Assembly (NCBI RefSeq): GCF_019578655.1
Contig: NC_063264.1
Coordinates: 25,691,688-25,755,687, forward strand
From: Ricinus communis
Taxonomy: Eukaryota > Streptophyta > Magnoliopsida > Malpighiales > Euphorbiaceae
Direction of reading: 5' to 3'
DNA: 64,000 nucleotides
Below, piece after piece: positions 1-13,200 of the stretch. Both the position numbers and the translations under genes were made by a program. The notes under the pieces are model-generated. The model was not told the DNA's origin. It made no database searches and saw only the letters and a program-made list of their open reading frames with translations. Each line of letters opens with the position of its first letter. Positions within the stretch are counted from its first letter, which is position 1.

Positions 1-1250
1 AAGCTAGAGGCAGTAAAAAATGACATGGCTAATGTCAAGACTCAAACGGAGAGTCTAATGACCATGATGAGGCAAGATGCCAAAGCATTCCAAGCATGAA
101 CTATACAACATCAAGCGACCGCGACTGCCCCAATCACATCTGTAGTACCAACCAATAACGGGACCACTGATAAGGTGGATGGTGCAGGAATAGCACCGAG
201 GAATCATGTAGTGTTGGACTTTGGACAAACCCTACAAAAAGACAAGAATATTGGTAATCCGTATGAATTCACCGAAGTAGATGAGGAAATTCAGGTTAAA
301 CAAACAATTATTCTAGGGGTTTTTATCTCTGAGGATTCGAAGGTCAACGAAATGGAGAAGCAGATTCAGAAGCTTTAGAGGATGCTAAGGGTAAAAGGTT
401 GGGAGGTAATAGATGATATAGAAGAGTCGGTAGAGGTAAGAAATAAGGCAAAGAAGATAAATCTATCATATTTATCAAAGTTCGATGGCATAGATGATCC
501 CCATGCCTTCATTAATTCTTATAGGATGGCCATATCAACTTGCTAAAACCTCACCAAGGAACAGATTGTTAAGTTCTTTGGATTATACTTTGAAGGACAT
601 GCCAATCGTTGGTATTGGTAATTAGACGAGAAGGTCTACCATGACTAAAAAGATTTATAGGTCAGTACGAGTATAATATAGAGATAGAAGTCACTACTCG
701 TGATTTGGAGATGATAAATCATATACTGAATGAGAGTGTCTAATTTTATGTTGAGCTTAAGGGCCAAGGCAACAAGGATGGTCACCAGGCCCTCTGAGCA
801 GGATCAGTTACGGTATATGACCCAAGGTACACATGCCTGTATTAAGGAGAAGTTAACTCCAATCCTGCGTCAAAATTTCGAGGATTTTAAAGAGTATGCT
901 TTAAACATAGAGGAGTTAGAGCAAAAGAAGGGAAGCTTCAAGAGAAATACTACGGATAACTCGAGGACTAAGGAGGTAAATGTGTCCTATTGGGGTAAAC
1001 CTTATAGCTCCACCACAGAGATACTCTCGATTTCCAATACCTCCCTTACAGGTCATGACCAAGTTACAACATTTTGCTGAATGAAGCTCCCCAACCAAGA
1101 CCTAGGGTCGCTCAGATGGGAGATACAATGCTATTGCATTTTGCCATTATCACCGGATGGCAAGGCATAATATTGATTATTACAAAAGTCTAAGGAATGA
1201 GATACAAAATCTAATCGACAAATGCAAGATCACAGACCCAGAAGCTAAGC
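1..1250 (+). mobile_element. Ty3/gypsy gag remnant
   Basis: Frame-broken gag of a plant Ty3/gypsy retrotransposon. Plus-strand pieces show a capsid-like stretch (around 480-640, with KEQIVKFFGLYFEG followed by NRWYW), a segment with LTPILRQNFEDFKEYA (about 855-900), and a degenerate zinc-knuckle region with YHRMARHNIDYYKSLRNEIQ (about 1144-1210), followed by a DKCKIT and PNPLPN tail. Several in-frame stops and frameshifts make it a pseudogene. It is cut at the window start, so the 5' LTR and leader are not visible. Near 1245-1260 it runs into a Mutator-like fragment on the other strand, so pol is missing here. Family assignment rests on the order of gag-type motifs only. Confidence 0.75.
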
Positions 1251-2200
1251 GCCCTAATCCTCTGCCAAACATACTTAGCAGCTGCCTCCCTAAATTGAAA
1301 AACATTAGCAAAAATCATATCAAGTCTCCATAATGGGAATTTACAGTCATGACCATGATAAACATACCTATGCTCTTTTCTTCTAAATATGTCAACACCT
1401 TCCTCCCCTTCCTCTAAATCACTTGCATTGTTCGCTTGATCATCACCAACATGAAATTTGTCATCACCACTTATTTTACCTTTATATCTATATGAGTTTC
1501 TCTTCCAGTTTTCTTATTCCTTATCAGCCTTTACTTCACTTAAAGGTATTTCTACATGCACATCCTTTTCTTGTCTATTTTTTCTTCTCTTATACTCCTT
1601 AGCAGCCTCTCTAACAGTTAACAGCTCTTCATTTAGATCACCACCCACCACATTATTATTACCTTCATCACTATCTCCTTCTCCAATATCTTCATCATTC
1701 TTACTATCAAATTCATCTTCGCTTTCACTCTCTATCTCATCTTCTCCATTATCTATACTTGTTTGACATGCTCTTGCACTTTCTTTTCTATTAGAAGCAG
1801 TCTCTCCCAACATTGATATTTATACTAGGTAGATTTTCATCTATCACATTTGCCCTAGCACTTGTCCCACTACCATTATTACTATTATTTATTCGGCTAA
1901 TTCCAATAAGTACTACCTTACCACCCACTTGGTTCACATGGCTACTTTTAATTAAGCTAGCATCCACTTGTTCATTATATATATATAAACACACCTACAC
2001 ATCCATATAATCATTGTGTTTCGGGCCTTCTGCTAAATTTAAAATAGCTTCATCAACATCCAAAATTATAAATTCTTCAATATTCTCAGCCTTATACTAT
2101 ACTATTGCTATTATTATGTATCCTAATTTTCTATTATACCAGCCAAACTCATATATTGACAATCTTTTAATGTTAGCTTAGTTTCTTATAAGCCCGAAGC
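1250..2200 (-). mobile_element. Mutator-like (MULE) transposase N-terminal fragment
   Basis: Minus-strand reading gives an acidic Asp/Glu-rich linker (about 1514-1813) followed by a segment ending near 1260 with LDMIFANVFQFREAAAKYVW. This resembles the MuDR-family DNA-binding domain that precedes the MULE transposase core (pattern: GM.F.....F..A...YA). Upstream, the piece with CLYIYNEQVDASLIKSSHVN (about 1930-1994) fits the variable N-terminal part of plant MULE proteins. Frame changes and stops separate the pieces. The core DDE domain is absent: the fragment ends where the gypsy gag begins. Whether the MULE inserted into the gypsy element or the reverse is not decided. Confidence 0.6.
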
Positions 2201-3382
2201 TTTAGACTGCAGCTGACACTGCCACCATTTGGTCGAGTTTCATTGTTGTTCGAGATCATTTCTTCTTTAATATCACTACCTCTTGATGTTGCTCACCATC
2301 ATCACCATTTGGCTCTCATTTAACATCTTTTGGTGGTCTTCTTAGACCAAACTGAAACCCACTTAGTTCGGTTCAAACTGAACCCGAGTCTTCTTAGCTT
2401 GATTCCTAATTCAAGTGGTGATCTTCTTTTCTCTATGGAGTCTTTGATCTTGGTATTGAAAAGTATATCCTCCTAAAATTAGATAAGCCATTCCAAACAT
2501 AGCATAAAAGGAAATTCAAGATAGGTGTATGTTTTACCCATAAAAATAATTTTGATATATAATATTTACCAGGCAATATGAATTTATTGTATATTGATGA
2601 TTAAAATATAGACCAAATTTTTACGAAATTACCTAAAATATCCAATTTTTATGTCTTTCAAAAATTAAAGAAAATTGGTTTACAAGATTCCCATTATTGG
2701 TTTTTTACTTTAAGATCAAATTAAAACTTTTTTTATTGGTACCCCAAGTTTAACCCATCTTTTCTCACACTTCCTCATCACTCCTAAAATATTTCTCCAC
2801 TTACTCAACCACTCATAACACCTTTACTTCTGCAGTTATAATGCCATAATGTCAAGTTAATCTACTTGCAATATTTCACATGCTGATTGAATAAGATTTT
2901 TGCTCCATAGTTCTTTATTGAACTGCTTTGGATATTTGAGTCGGTTAAGTAATAGGTATTAGTTAACATGGATTTGGTATTTGGAAATATGTCAAATTTA
3001 ATGGGATTTGGACATAAAATATGAATTTAATCCTGTTTTCAGTTTGGTTATGGTTTTTCAGGGTTTCAGAATATTACTTACCCCTACCTCCCATTGTTTC
3101 ATATAAACTTCAATCTAGAAATAGAGAACTGTCTTTGCACCCAAACTCCAAGAACGAGGGAATTGATGACAAGATTACACATATATTTACATAATAAAGA
3201 GAAGCTGCAATGGCAGCTAAAACAACACCCTTTTATACTAGCCAAAATCTCCAGAGATGGAGGAGATCGCCGAGGAGAGAGGACCGGTTGAAGGGTGTTT
3301 TTAGCAATGGCAGAAGATGACTAGACTACATGTATGTCATCTAAAACCAAAAGCAGAGATACATAGTCAAATCTCAGCGAAG
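2200..3382. other. Intergenic, no gene recognised
   Basis: AT-rich sequence between the MULE fragment and the last exon of the SH2 gene. The part nearest 3382 should contain that gene's 3' untranslated region and poly(A) site, because the gene runs leftward. I see no coding signal on either strand. Confidence 0.5.
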
Positions 3383-3401
3383 CTATTGCCTTCTTATTAA
3401 T
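3383..3401 (-). other. Predicted 19-nt terminal exon of SH2 gene
   Basis: The penultimate exon ends at 3536 with AG, in the codon phase that needs one more base. A good acceptor (CTGCAG) lies just before 3401, and the 19 nt that follow complete the Arg codon and give LIRRQ then TAG. The donor at 3535-3534 is GC, not GT, in an AG/GCAAGA context typical of plant GC-AG introns. The alternative is reading through the donor, which gives a 46-residue hydrophobic tail ending at 3397. Confidence 0.5.
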
Positions 3402-6400
3402 CTGCAGTTTCAGGAATTGGAAATAATTTGACATGAATTGATAAGCAAAAAACAATACATTCAATTGAGAGAAGAAGATTATACATATGCATGCCTTCAT
3501 AAAAGAAGCTGAAATAAAGGATTGAGAGATCTTGCCTTCCCAATCGTGATAGCTCAGGCTCTGCTAACAGCATATCTTGCAGCAGTCTCACATTTGTCTG
3601 GCTTTCCTCGCTACGTCATAGCAAAGGCAACAATAGATTTAGGCACGATATATGAACCAGAGTCCTCTCTATGTACAAGATTATCAAGTCAAGATTCACT
3701 CTATTTTCTCTACCGAGAAACCACAAATCCGTTTCAAATGCAAACCGTTTTATCAATTCTCAAAAATATCTTATTCTGTCTGCAAAATTGCTAGCAAATA
3801 ACCACAGCAATGGTTAAGGTTAAACATTTGCACTGTTACAGCTCTTTTGCATTTTTTATCCACATGAGATCTAATCATGTAGCATTTTGTACACTTTAAT
3901 GCTCTCCTCACATCTGCTCACCTGTTTTCAACTTCATTCTTTATCTAGAAATCATCATTCAAAACCTTAAAATCTAATGACACTATGGATTGTAAAACTT
4001 TGTTTGCCATGTCGAATCATGAAAATTGGTACTCAAACTTCTTCTTTGCTACATTGTTTGTTTCTATGCATAACTTTTGAACTTTTTTATCATCTGACTT
4101 GGTTTTAGTTTCCATTAACATGTTATCACTATACAAAATTTATTTTAATAGAAAATTGGCAATATTAAGGTTTTAATGGTTCTTCAGCTATTGGGGACTT
4201 TATGATCATTACCACTCCAAGATCCATTTCAGCTATCAGTTGTCATGCTTTTAACTCTTGATCTAGTCCTTTACACCCAAACAAAATCCTTTCCTCTCAG
4301 AAAAACCCAAAAGATTCTTCTCAGTAGCCCATACACATTCTCTATGGTGATACAAGAATAATGGAGAAAATAGTCTCTAATATAAAATCAAATTGTCTCT
4401 AATATAAAATCAAATTGATACAGAAATACATTTTTGTCATTTTTAAATGGTGTTCAATAAACTGATGAAGAAAAGGAAAAAAATTTGTCCATCAAAATTT
4501 TAAAATCAACTCATAAGGTCAAGACTTCTGCAACTATAGATATTACCATGTTTTCTGAAACAGAAACAATAGCACTCCTATATATTGCCGGATATCTTCC
4601 AAGTTTCAAGTGAGTTGAACCAGAATGCTAATCATAGTTTAGCCAAAGAGACCATTTTATTGATCTTTAGAAAGGTAAGAATAAAAGAACAGTTTGTTTA
4701 TGGGTATCTGATAGAAGGATTTGTCATTAGACAGCAGGGCATTAGTTATATAGGCCATAAAGCGTCCAATATGGTTAATAGCTTTCAAATGGATTACAAC
4801 ATTAAGAAAAGATCAAACTTGAGACTATCAGGACTTAAATCTAGGAGGGAGGCAGGAAAATAGAAAGTAACAAAATATTTCTTGCTACACCCACTGTAAT
4901 GTTGCCTTCAAGAAAAGAGAGAACTGTTTCACTGATTTTAATCTTTTGTTAAAAGACAATCAGGATCCCATGTTTGCTGCTAAGAACTATCCAAAGGTTA
5001 AAAAATTTGAATCAAGAGTTGAACATATATTATCACTGCCTCTAGTTATAGAATTTTATGCAGCCCAAAACACTCAGAAGATCCATTTAATAAACTCTTT
5101 AAAAAAAAAAAAGAAGAGGAAAAATAATGACACACCTGTAGATATAATCAAGGCATAGCAACCTGTGGTGAACAGTGTAATCGTTGCCAACATAAGTCAC
5201 GATTAAGCTACCTGCATCTGGGTGGGGCCAACTCCTTGAAGTAGGAAACCGCAGTATAAATGTTCCAGGTTCTTGAAGTCCCCTGGGACCTTGAAGTGAT
5301 AATTCTGCCTCTTCCTTTGTAATAAATCCTTCTATCCACCTAGGTGACGTTGAACTCCACATTGTATTTATACATTTTCTTGATAGTGTAAAAGCAATAG
5401 GGTATAACCAACACCACATCTTTTCAAAATTTTCTTGGGCAACGTACTCCCGGCATCCAGCAATTCTCCTCAGAAGCTCAAAGTCCTATAACAATATATG
5501 GCATGGCAGATAGGCCATGGCACCCATCAAAATTCTTAAAGACAAATAGCGTGCAAATCAAGTTAAAGCTACCAGTAAAGGTTAGCCATTAAAAGATCAT
5601 ATATTTAAAGGACAATTAAGAGGAAATATGAAAATTGGCTATATTTGTATCAGTTTCCCATATTCCACAGTGATTTGCTTAAAAATGTGATAACTTAATC
5701 TTAGCATCCAGTATACAGAAAAGTGTTCTCAATGCCAAAAATTGAGGACCCTAAGCCAACTATCAGTAAAAACTCACAGAGTTCCCACTTCCTAAAAGGC
5801 CCTGTTATGGTGCATCCTCTAAACTAACCAAAATATAGTGAGTCTTTTCTTCATAAAATACCCTAACAAACCAACAGTTCTTCCTAAACTGACCCTACTA
5901 CTGTTCAGGATGCATCAACAAATAAAAAAACCAACTCTCATTATATTTCTACTGAACGAGGCAAAACAATAATTAGCCATTTGGGTAACACAATTTAAAG
6001 CTGTCCACTAATGTTTCCTCTTATTTTTAAAATTGTCCATTGTTGAAATGCATTTCCAAGTGGCTTACCAAGTTAAAAAAATAAGTATAAACACAGAAGA
6101 CAAAATCATCTTCCAAATTGCCTTCAACATATATGGATTCTACCATCTCTGTGGCCTCCAAGGAAATATAAAAATGATTCACCTAAAAATTAATTATTCT
6201 AGATACATTCCATCTATCCTTAACTACCGGGACACTATAAGGCACCTTTCTATCTTCAACAAGATATAACTGCAAGGTATACAGAAAGACTACGAAAAGT
6301 AGACTGTAATCATGTCGAGCAATACTTGATTACATTCCGCTGAAAATTCCTGAAGCAAAAGGCCACAAAAAAGCCAAGAAACCGCCTTAACTTAAAACAG

Positions 6401-9400
6401 AGTTAAATAACTAAAATTTATTGTTAATTATTCAAGCATCCTCAGCATGCAAATGCTTTATATTACCACCCTAAGAAATGGAAATTTAACTTTGCTCGTT
6501 TGAGAAAACTATGCACGCTCCAGATCGGGTGGGGAATCCCCACAAAACCCTATGATAGCCTTATTCCACCATGAAAGACAAATCTTTTCCAAAAATAAAT
6601 CTTATAGTGGAATTAGGATTTTAATTTCCAATTATCAGTCCACTACCAAATAGTTTGGCTAATGACAATATATCTCATGAAATGATATACTCCATACTGT
6701 CCCCAGGAAAACTATTCTATTTGTTCCTTCCTTTGACCTCCAAGTGTAAAAGGAGGATATGCAAACTGATAAAGGAGAGCAACAGCTCGAAACTACTTTT
6801 CTTAATAAGGGCAAGTCTACCACCTTCACAAGATAGCTTTTCTTGCATCCAACTACTGATTCAGATACTTTGACTATAAGATCTCAAACATTCTGAACTT
6901 AAGTTTCAAGAACCGCCTACAGAAAATATAGTGACCTCACATACACCTAGGTTCTAGAGAAAAGATCCTAGCAATGCTAATCCACAACCATGTTCATTTT
7001 ATTCATTGTACAAATTCATAACAAGTGACTTGTTTCACTTCATAGTCATTTTCCATATCAAAAGAGGACGGGAAAGAATCATGTGAGTCATTACAACTTT
7101 GGCTCAAAAATACTTGTTTGTTTGTACTACTATCATCATTTACAACATTTGTAAGTTTTCTGAAGCATGGAATTCACATGATGAACCCCAAAGTTCAGGG
7201 GGAAGATGAATTATCCTCAATAATGGCATGTTCGTAAATCTTATAACACCAATCAGGCTATGCATGCATTACTAAGTAAAATAGTCATCAAAGAAATATG
7301 TCTCATCCGTAATGCTAGCAGTGCACCCTTGGAAATGTTTTACAATGAGTAGCATTGATTCCAGGTCACAAGTATGTTTCTTTAGCTCATAAGCAGCACC
7401 TGTTTGAGTGTGTTCCAATAAATAAGTGAAGTAGATGATGAATAAAAGAAACCTGTTCTATGAGAGATCTATTGCAGCAAGCAATCTTCATGAATTGCTC
7501 GTCAATCTCAAAAATGACATTCTCCCAATGAACAGCTTGGTGGCTTTGTGCAATTGAGTTCCAAACTTTAGTTCCTTCCTCTATCAATCTTTTCCCAATC
7601 ATTATTTGACGCCTGGAGGAGAAAAGTTATTATCTTTACCAAAGCAAAAGGTATTTAAAGTATTTATAAGCATCACAACCAGAAGTTTATTGGCAGGCTA
7701 GAGAATTTAAACGCCTGGTTCATCCAATATTTAGAAGACAATGCAGAGACATGGAACCAAAAGAACTTACTTCCCTATGTTAATTTAGCACAAGCGAGCA
7801 CCTTTGCAATTGCATATATGACCAGCTCCTTCTATATGTATGTACGTATGCACGTATGTATTTATGTATATACACATATACATAGACATACACATATGTG
7901 ACACTCTAAGTGAACCTATATTCCTACTTCTAACCTTGCATAGCACAGACAACTAATACACACACACCGACTTCTATGTATATATATATATATATATAGT
8001 TCCAAGTTTGTGTTACCATCATAATGTTTGATGTGAAATATATGATTGTAAGCTAAGAATTTATATACTTATATCTTCCATCTCAACATCCTTAAATTCT
8101 GCATGCTATTTCTTAGCGCCCTTTGGATTATGTCACCGAAACTGTTCTTCTGAAAAGCTTAATGCTTGTGAAAGGTAATATTGTGGCTGCCTCTCCTCGT
8201 GCAGAATAAAAATATCTTTCAAAAGAATATTTCTTTCATAAAGAATGGTCTTCTACAAGATTTTCATTGATACATACTTTAAAAAGAATATTTGGCTGAG
8301 AATTTGACAATGTATTATTGACATATTTAATCTTAATTGAAAATTCTACTAATGTTGCCTGTAAAAAAATTAAAAGTCATATTTAATCATTTTTTACAAT
8401 GATTTAGTACATCAAAAAAATGATCTTCTTTCTCGAATGGGTTTCAATATATTTATTTTACAAGTCAAATAGTATACCGAAAAAAAAGGAGGAAGATTAA
8501 TCGAAATAGAGGTACATCATATAGTAATGAATTGATTATCTAATAAATAATTTATGGAACATAAGAGAAAATTTCACACATGACTGCTGAATGTTAATGC
8601 GCGACACATGAAAAGTAAAAGTAAAATATTAACAAACTTTATTGATAGAGATGGCAAAGGCTGACTGATCTTAGAAATCCGATCCGACCTTTTTGAAACT
8701 CGATCCACCCGATCTCAAAATATTATTAAAAGTTATTAATTTAAATCCGTAATGACCTAACATCGACATCGACATCGATCTTGGACACGAACCAATTGAG
8801 ACTGAAGACCCAAATTGGAGCGACTGGAGACCCAATAAACCTGAGACTGAAATAGTCGAAGACTGAAATAAACCAAACCTAAAACAATTTGAATCCAAGC
8901 CCCACCGTACCCGAGTATATAACACAAATCCAATTCAACATCTGAAATTATCCAAAATATAATTGTCTATTAAAACAACATAACATTTCCATAACATTTA
9001 ATTATCATATATTTTAGCATAAACTTTTAGTATTAATTTTATTTTATCAATTAACATCTTGAGGAAATTCTTTGTCGTAATTAAACTACAAACCTTCAAC
9101 CTTTTAAAAATATTGATTTCTGAAAATTTAATCACTAAATAAAAAATTAGCTTGAATATATAATGTATCAAATAAAAAAGAAATTATTAGAAAATAATTA
9201 TACAAAAAAAGTTAAAGTTGAAAAATGAATTCTTTACATTTGTTATATTGCAATTTAGTTTGATTGCTACCATGAACTAATCCAAGAAAAAAAAAAAAGA
9301 ATAAAGGCCAAAAAGAAGTAAAAATTCCTCATGTTTATGTCATTTAAACTGTAGCTCATATTTGTAGTTAGTACCTCTCAAAGAAGCAACAATTATAAGT

Positions 9401-10162
9401 TACAACAATAAAGCAAATGATGTTTTATATATGTAAAAAACTCCATTACGAATAAAAAGAAAATCCAACACATATATATTTAAGTTTCATGTGATTGTAT
9501 AAGAATCAAGTGATCCATTACCACTTTCTAAATCATACAACCATAAACCATCAAGTATCACTTCTACACCATCATTCTCTTTATTGTCCCACTAGGCGTT
9601 AATTAGCAAGTGTAATGACTCTTATATACCGCATGGTTTTATTTGATGAATTTTCATAAACAGATTAATTAGAGGTAAACTGGATTTATGTTGATAAATA
9701 AGTATGTTCATTATTTTACTAGACTCTTTAAGTATATAAATTATTCATATTACCCATTAATTTATAAATTAATTAACAATCATTAATCAATAAAATAACT
9801 AACTAATGTATTGTTTAATTAATAGATTTCTGTGGACTTAATGCTACTAATTTATAGAGTTTTACAGTATAAAGTTTCTGAGATCAAAAACTAAACACTA
9901 GGTCCTGACTCAACTAGATACCGAAATGACCCAAGATCGAGATGAGCAGAAAATGACCTGAACCTGAAGTAACCAGACCTGCAATAATCCGAAACCTAAG
10001 ATGATCATATCCAAACCAACTTGACCTACCCGTTAGCATCTCCAATTATTTATTAAATTGGATAAATGTTATAGTACTCAAATAAATAATTTTTCTTCTC
10101 ATTAATTAGTATATAATACATGATTGCAGTTATGAGACACGATCGCGCGCGCGCGCACACAC

Positions 10163-10212
<50 letters not shown>

Positions 10213-13200
10213 CTATTTTATATTTTGCTATTTACTTAGGAGCCATGACATCTCAAAATATGATCAAACCCATTACGAGCAAAGCCATTATAGATTACCT
10301 GTGATGGGAACACCCTGAGTACAGAGACACCTCATGTGCAAATCTAAAAAGATCTTCTTCAGAGGCGGAGGTTGCAACCTCCTTCAGCAGAAGAGCCTTG
10401 TCAGTCAGGCCCCCTAAGCAGTATTTAAAGATAGTCACATCTGAAATTGAATATCCAATACTTGACATAACCTTGAGATCTGAACCTCTTTCCTCAGTGC
10501 TCTCTGAATCAGAGGGCAATTTTTCCGCCTCTTCAAGGTTCTCTGGTCTTCCATCCAACTTTGTCCCAACTGCATTCTCAGCCTAAATTGAAAATAATTA
10601 TGCAGTCCGCCTTACATGAAAGCAATAATACTAAGGAATCACAGTAAGAGAAAACAAAAATATTAATGGAAGTTTCCAGATAAACATTCAACTATAATTA
10701 AGTCTAATCTTAAACTAACTAGGATCGGCTAATGGGTCAATTCTCTCCATTCCACCTGATTTTATGCAAAGTTTCTGAATAAATGAGAAGAAGATAAAGC
10801 TGCTAAGCTATGGAGAAGCACATTAAACAAAAAGTATTTACTAATCTTCCATGTCCTAGATGACGTAATAATCTAGTTTCCTTCTTTGACTTAAAAGAAA
10901 CAGTATCATGACTAAATATTGATGTTCGGCCTGTCAACAACAAACAGCCAAGCACTGACCATAAACTCAGGTGTCAAATTATTCAACTGTAATTACGCAG
11001 CAATGAAGAGGTCAGAGAAAGGAGTCAAATAGTCAAGTAAAATCATGTAGCGTCAGGGGGAACGTAGTCAGAGAGAAAGAAAGAGGATTAGGCTGCTCTA
11101 TAGAAAGGAAAATTTAGGAAAAAATACACAAAAAAATAAAACATTCTCAGGAAAAAAAAAAATCAAAACTAGATGACATGTCTATTTGGTTGAGTTTTGT
11201 AAAACAGATCTACTTTGAAGAGCATATGCATATATATAATATTGGATCATATAATAAAGATGCTTGATCAACTGTTCACTGTTGTAAACACATATGGGCA
11301 ACTGAAAAGGATCCTCTGTCACAACTCGCAAGGCATAACAGGGTATCACATAGTATACCTGAAAAAGGGAAAACTCAAAAGAGGATTGCTGAATCCATAA
11401 ACGAGCATATGCAATTGAAAAAGAGAATTCATTGAGCAATTGCAAATACCATAACCAAGAAGTATTCATCGGAGTGTTTTTCTATATCTGTTAATAACTA
11501 TTTAATGAAATGAAGAAAAGAAAAAGAAAAAAAATAGTTAAATAGTTTGTCGCAGGTAAGATCTGCACTGGCAGTCATTGTATCATGATCTTTTCAAGGG
11601 CAAAAAAAAAGATGGTACAACAAAAAACAGCTCTAGGGTGGTTCACAGAAAACTGGTACAAATAAGCACAATAGCAGGGCGGGGTCCACAGCCTTCAGTA
11701 CTCAAGCACACAAAAACCTGACTTGACTGTTTTAATTGTAATGCAATTCAACTAAGTTATCACCTCAAACATAACAAAGTTTTTGTTACAATATCAATAG
11801 CCCACATTGCTCGTATGGGGATTTGATGTGGGTAGATTTGGGCTCTCCCCCCTCAATGGCAGATATTGGGTGTGGTTCTCCCAAGATTTGTATCAGTTTA
11901 CCATTTTGTTAGGACATCCAAGAGTTCCAGTTCTGAACTCTAAATTCCACATTGCAAAAGCATCCACTCAGAGCATGAAGTTTAAGTACAGTTGGATTGC
12001 AAATACTGCCGTTAAAAGCGGAATATTTGTTTTATCAAGAAGGCGGGAACCAGCATAATAATTGAAAATATTTTCTATAAAAAAATAATAATAAAACAAG
12101 ATATGGTGGATCTAAAGTATAGTGTGCAAACAAGGAGATTATGTTCATATGGAAATTATATTCCGGAAAGAAAAGAAAAGGTCCTTGGAGGATACATGAT
12201 GAAACCTACAAAATCTGCTGTGTTTATGCAATGTTAGCAAGGTAATCACCCTAACATATGAAGGCTGGCATCCATCTATCCATGCCAACATACCTCCGAG
12301 TAGCTGGCATGGATATTAATCAAGTACATGGTCAGTTTATCAATAATGTTACTAATCAAAATGGTGAAAACAATGATAACGATAATGGTAATAGAACCTG
12401 ATATCGTACCTGATTACCATGTGAAGCATGAGAGTTGCATTCCTCCTCCGGTTTTTCCAGTACAGATGTAATTTGCTGCTCCAATTTAATACGCTTTGAA
12501 GCTGGAGTAGGTTTTATTTCATGGACAGAATTGTGTGGAAATTCCACAGATTCATTATCTAATCCAAATGATTGAAATTCATTGAGCGAACAACCACCAG
12601 AGGTTGATCTTTTCCATGTGAGAGAGGATGATCGAGGATTACGACTCCTAGAGATGCAACGAATTGGATGAGAAAATGCATCAAGGAACTGATGCCCCCT
12701 AAATTCTGGCATTTCAAATTTAATGCGGAATAGCCTATTATCGCACTTGGACGAGAGCTGAAATTAAGAATGGAAGGAAAGTCACTATAAAATAATGAAG
12801 TACAGGCAAGACAAAAGTCAAAATTTCTAAATTGGAACAAATTTATTCCATATGCAGCAAAGAAAATCAAAAGCAAATCCCAAAAGGCTCTTTGTTATTG
12901 TATAAACGAGCACATTAAATGCCCCATTCATAGGAATAAAAAATACATAAAATGCTCCGGTCAAGAATCTAAGCTTTTAATAAAATCTTCTCCAAGAGCA
13001 CAAACTCTTCGAGTCAAAACAGAGTTTGAAAGGAACAAGTTACTGCACAAAGAAAGAATATACTAACTTAAACTAGATTATGCCAATGTTTCCAATAAAC
13101 ATCTATAATACCAAGATAGGAAATCATCCCAATATTAAAAAGACAAGTCAAAACCAAGGAACCAACTCATTACTACTCAAGCAATAGGGTGATGATAACA

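Noticed and set aside
1458..1766. 102-residue Ser/Leu-rich plus-strand frame
   Set aside because: Shadow of the acidic minus-strand MULE coding sequence.
11807..12058. 83-residue plus-strand frame
   Set aside because: Inside SH2 intron 7 and antisense to it; no domain or splice support.
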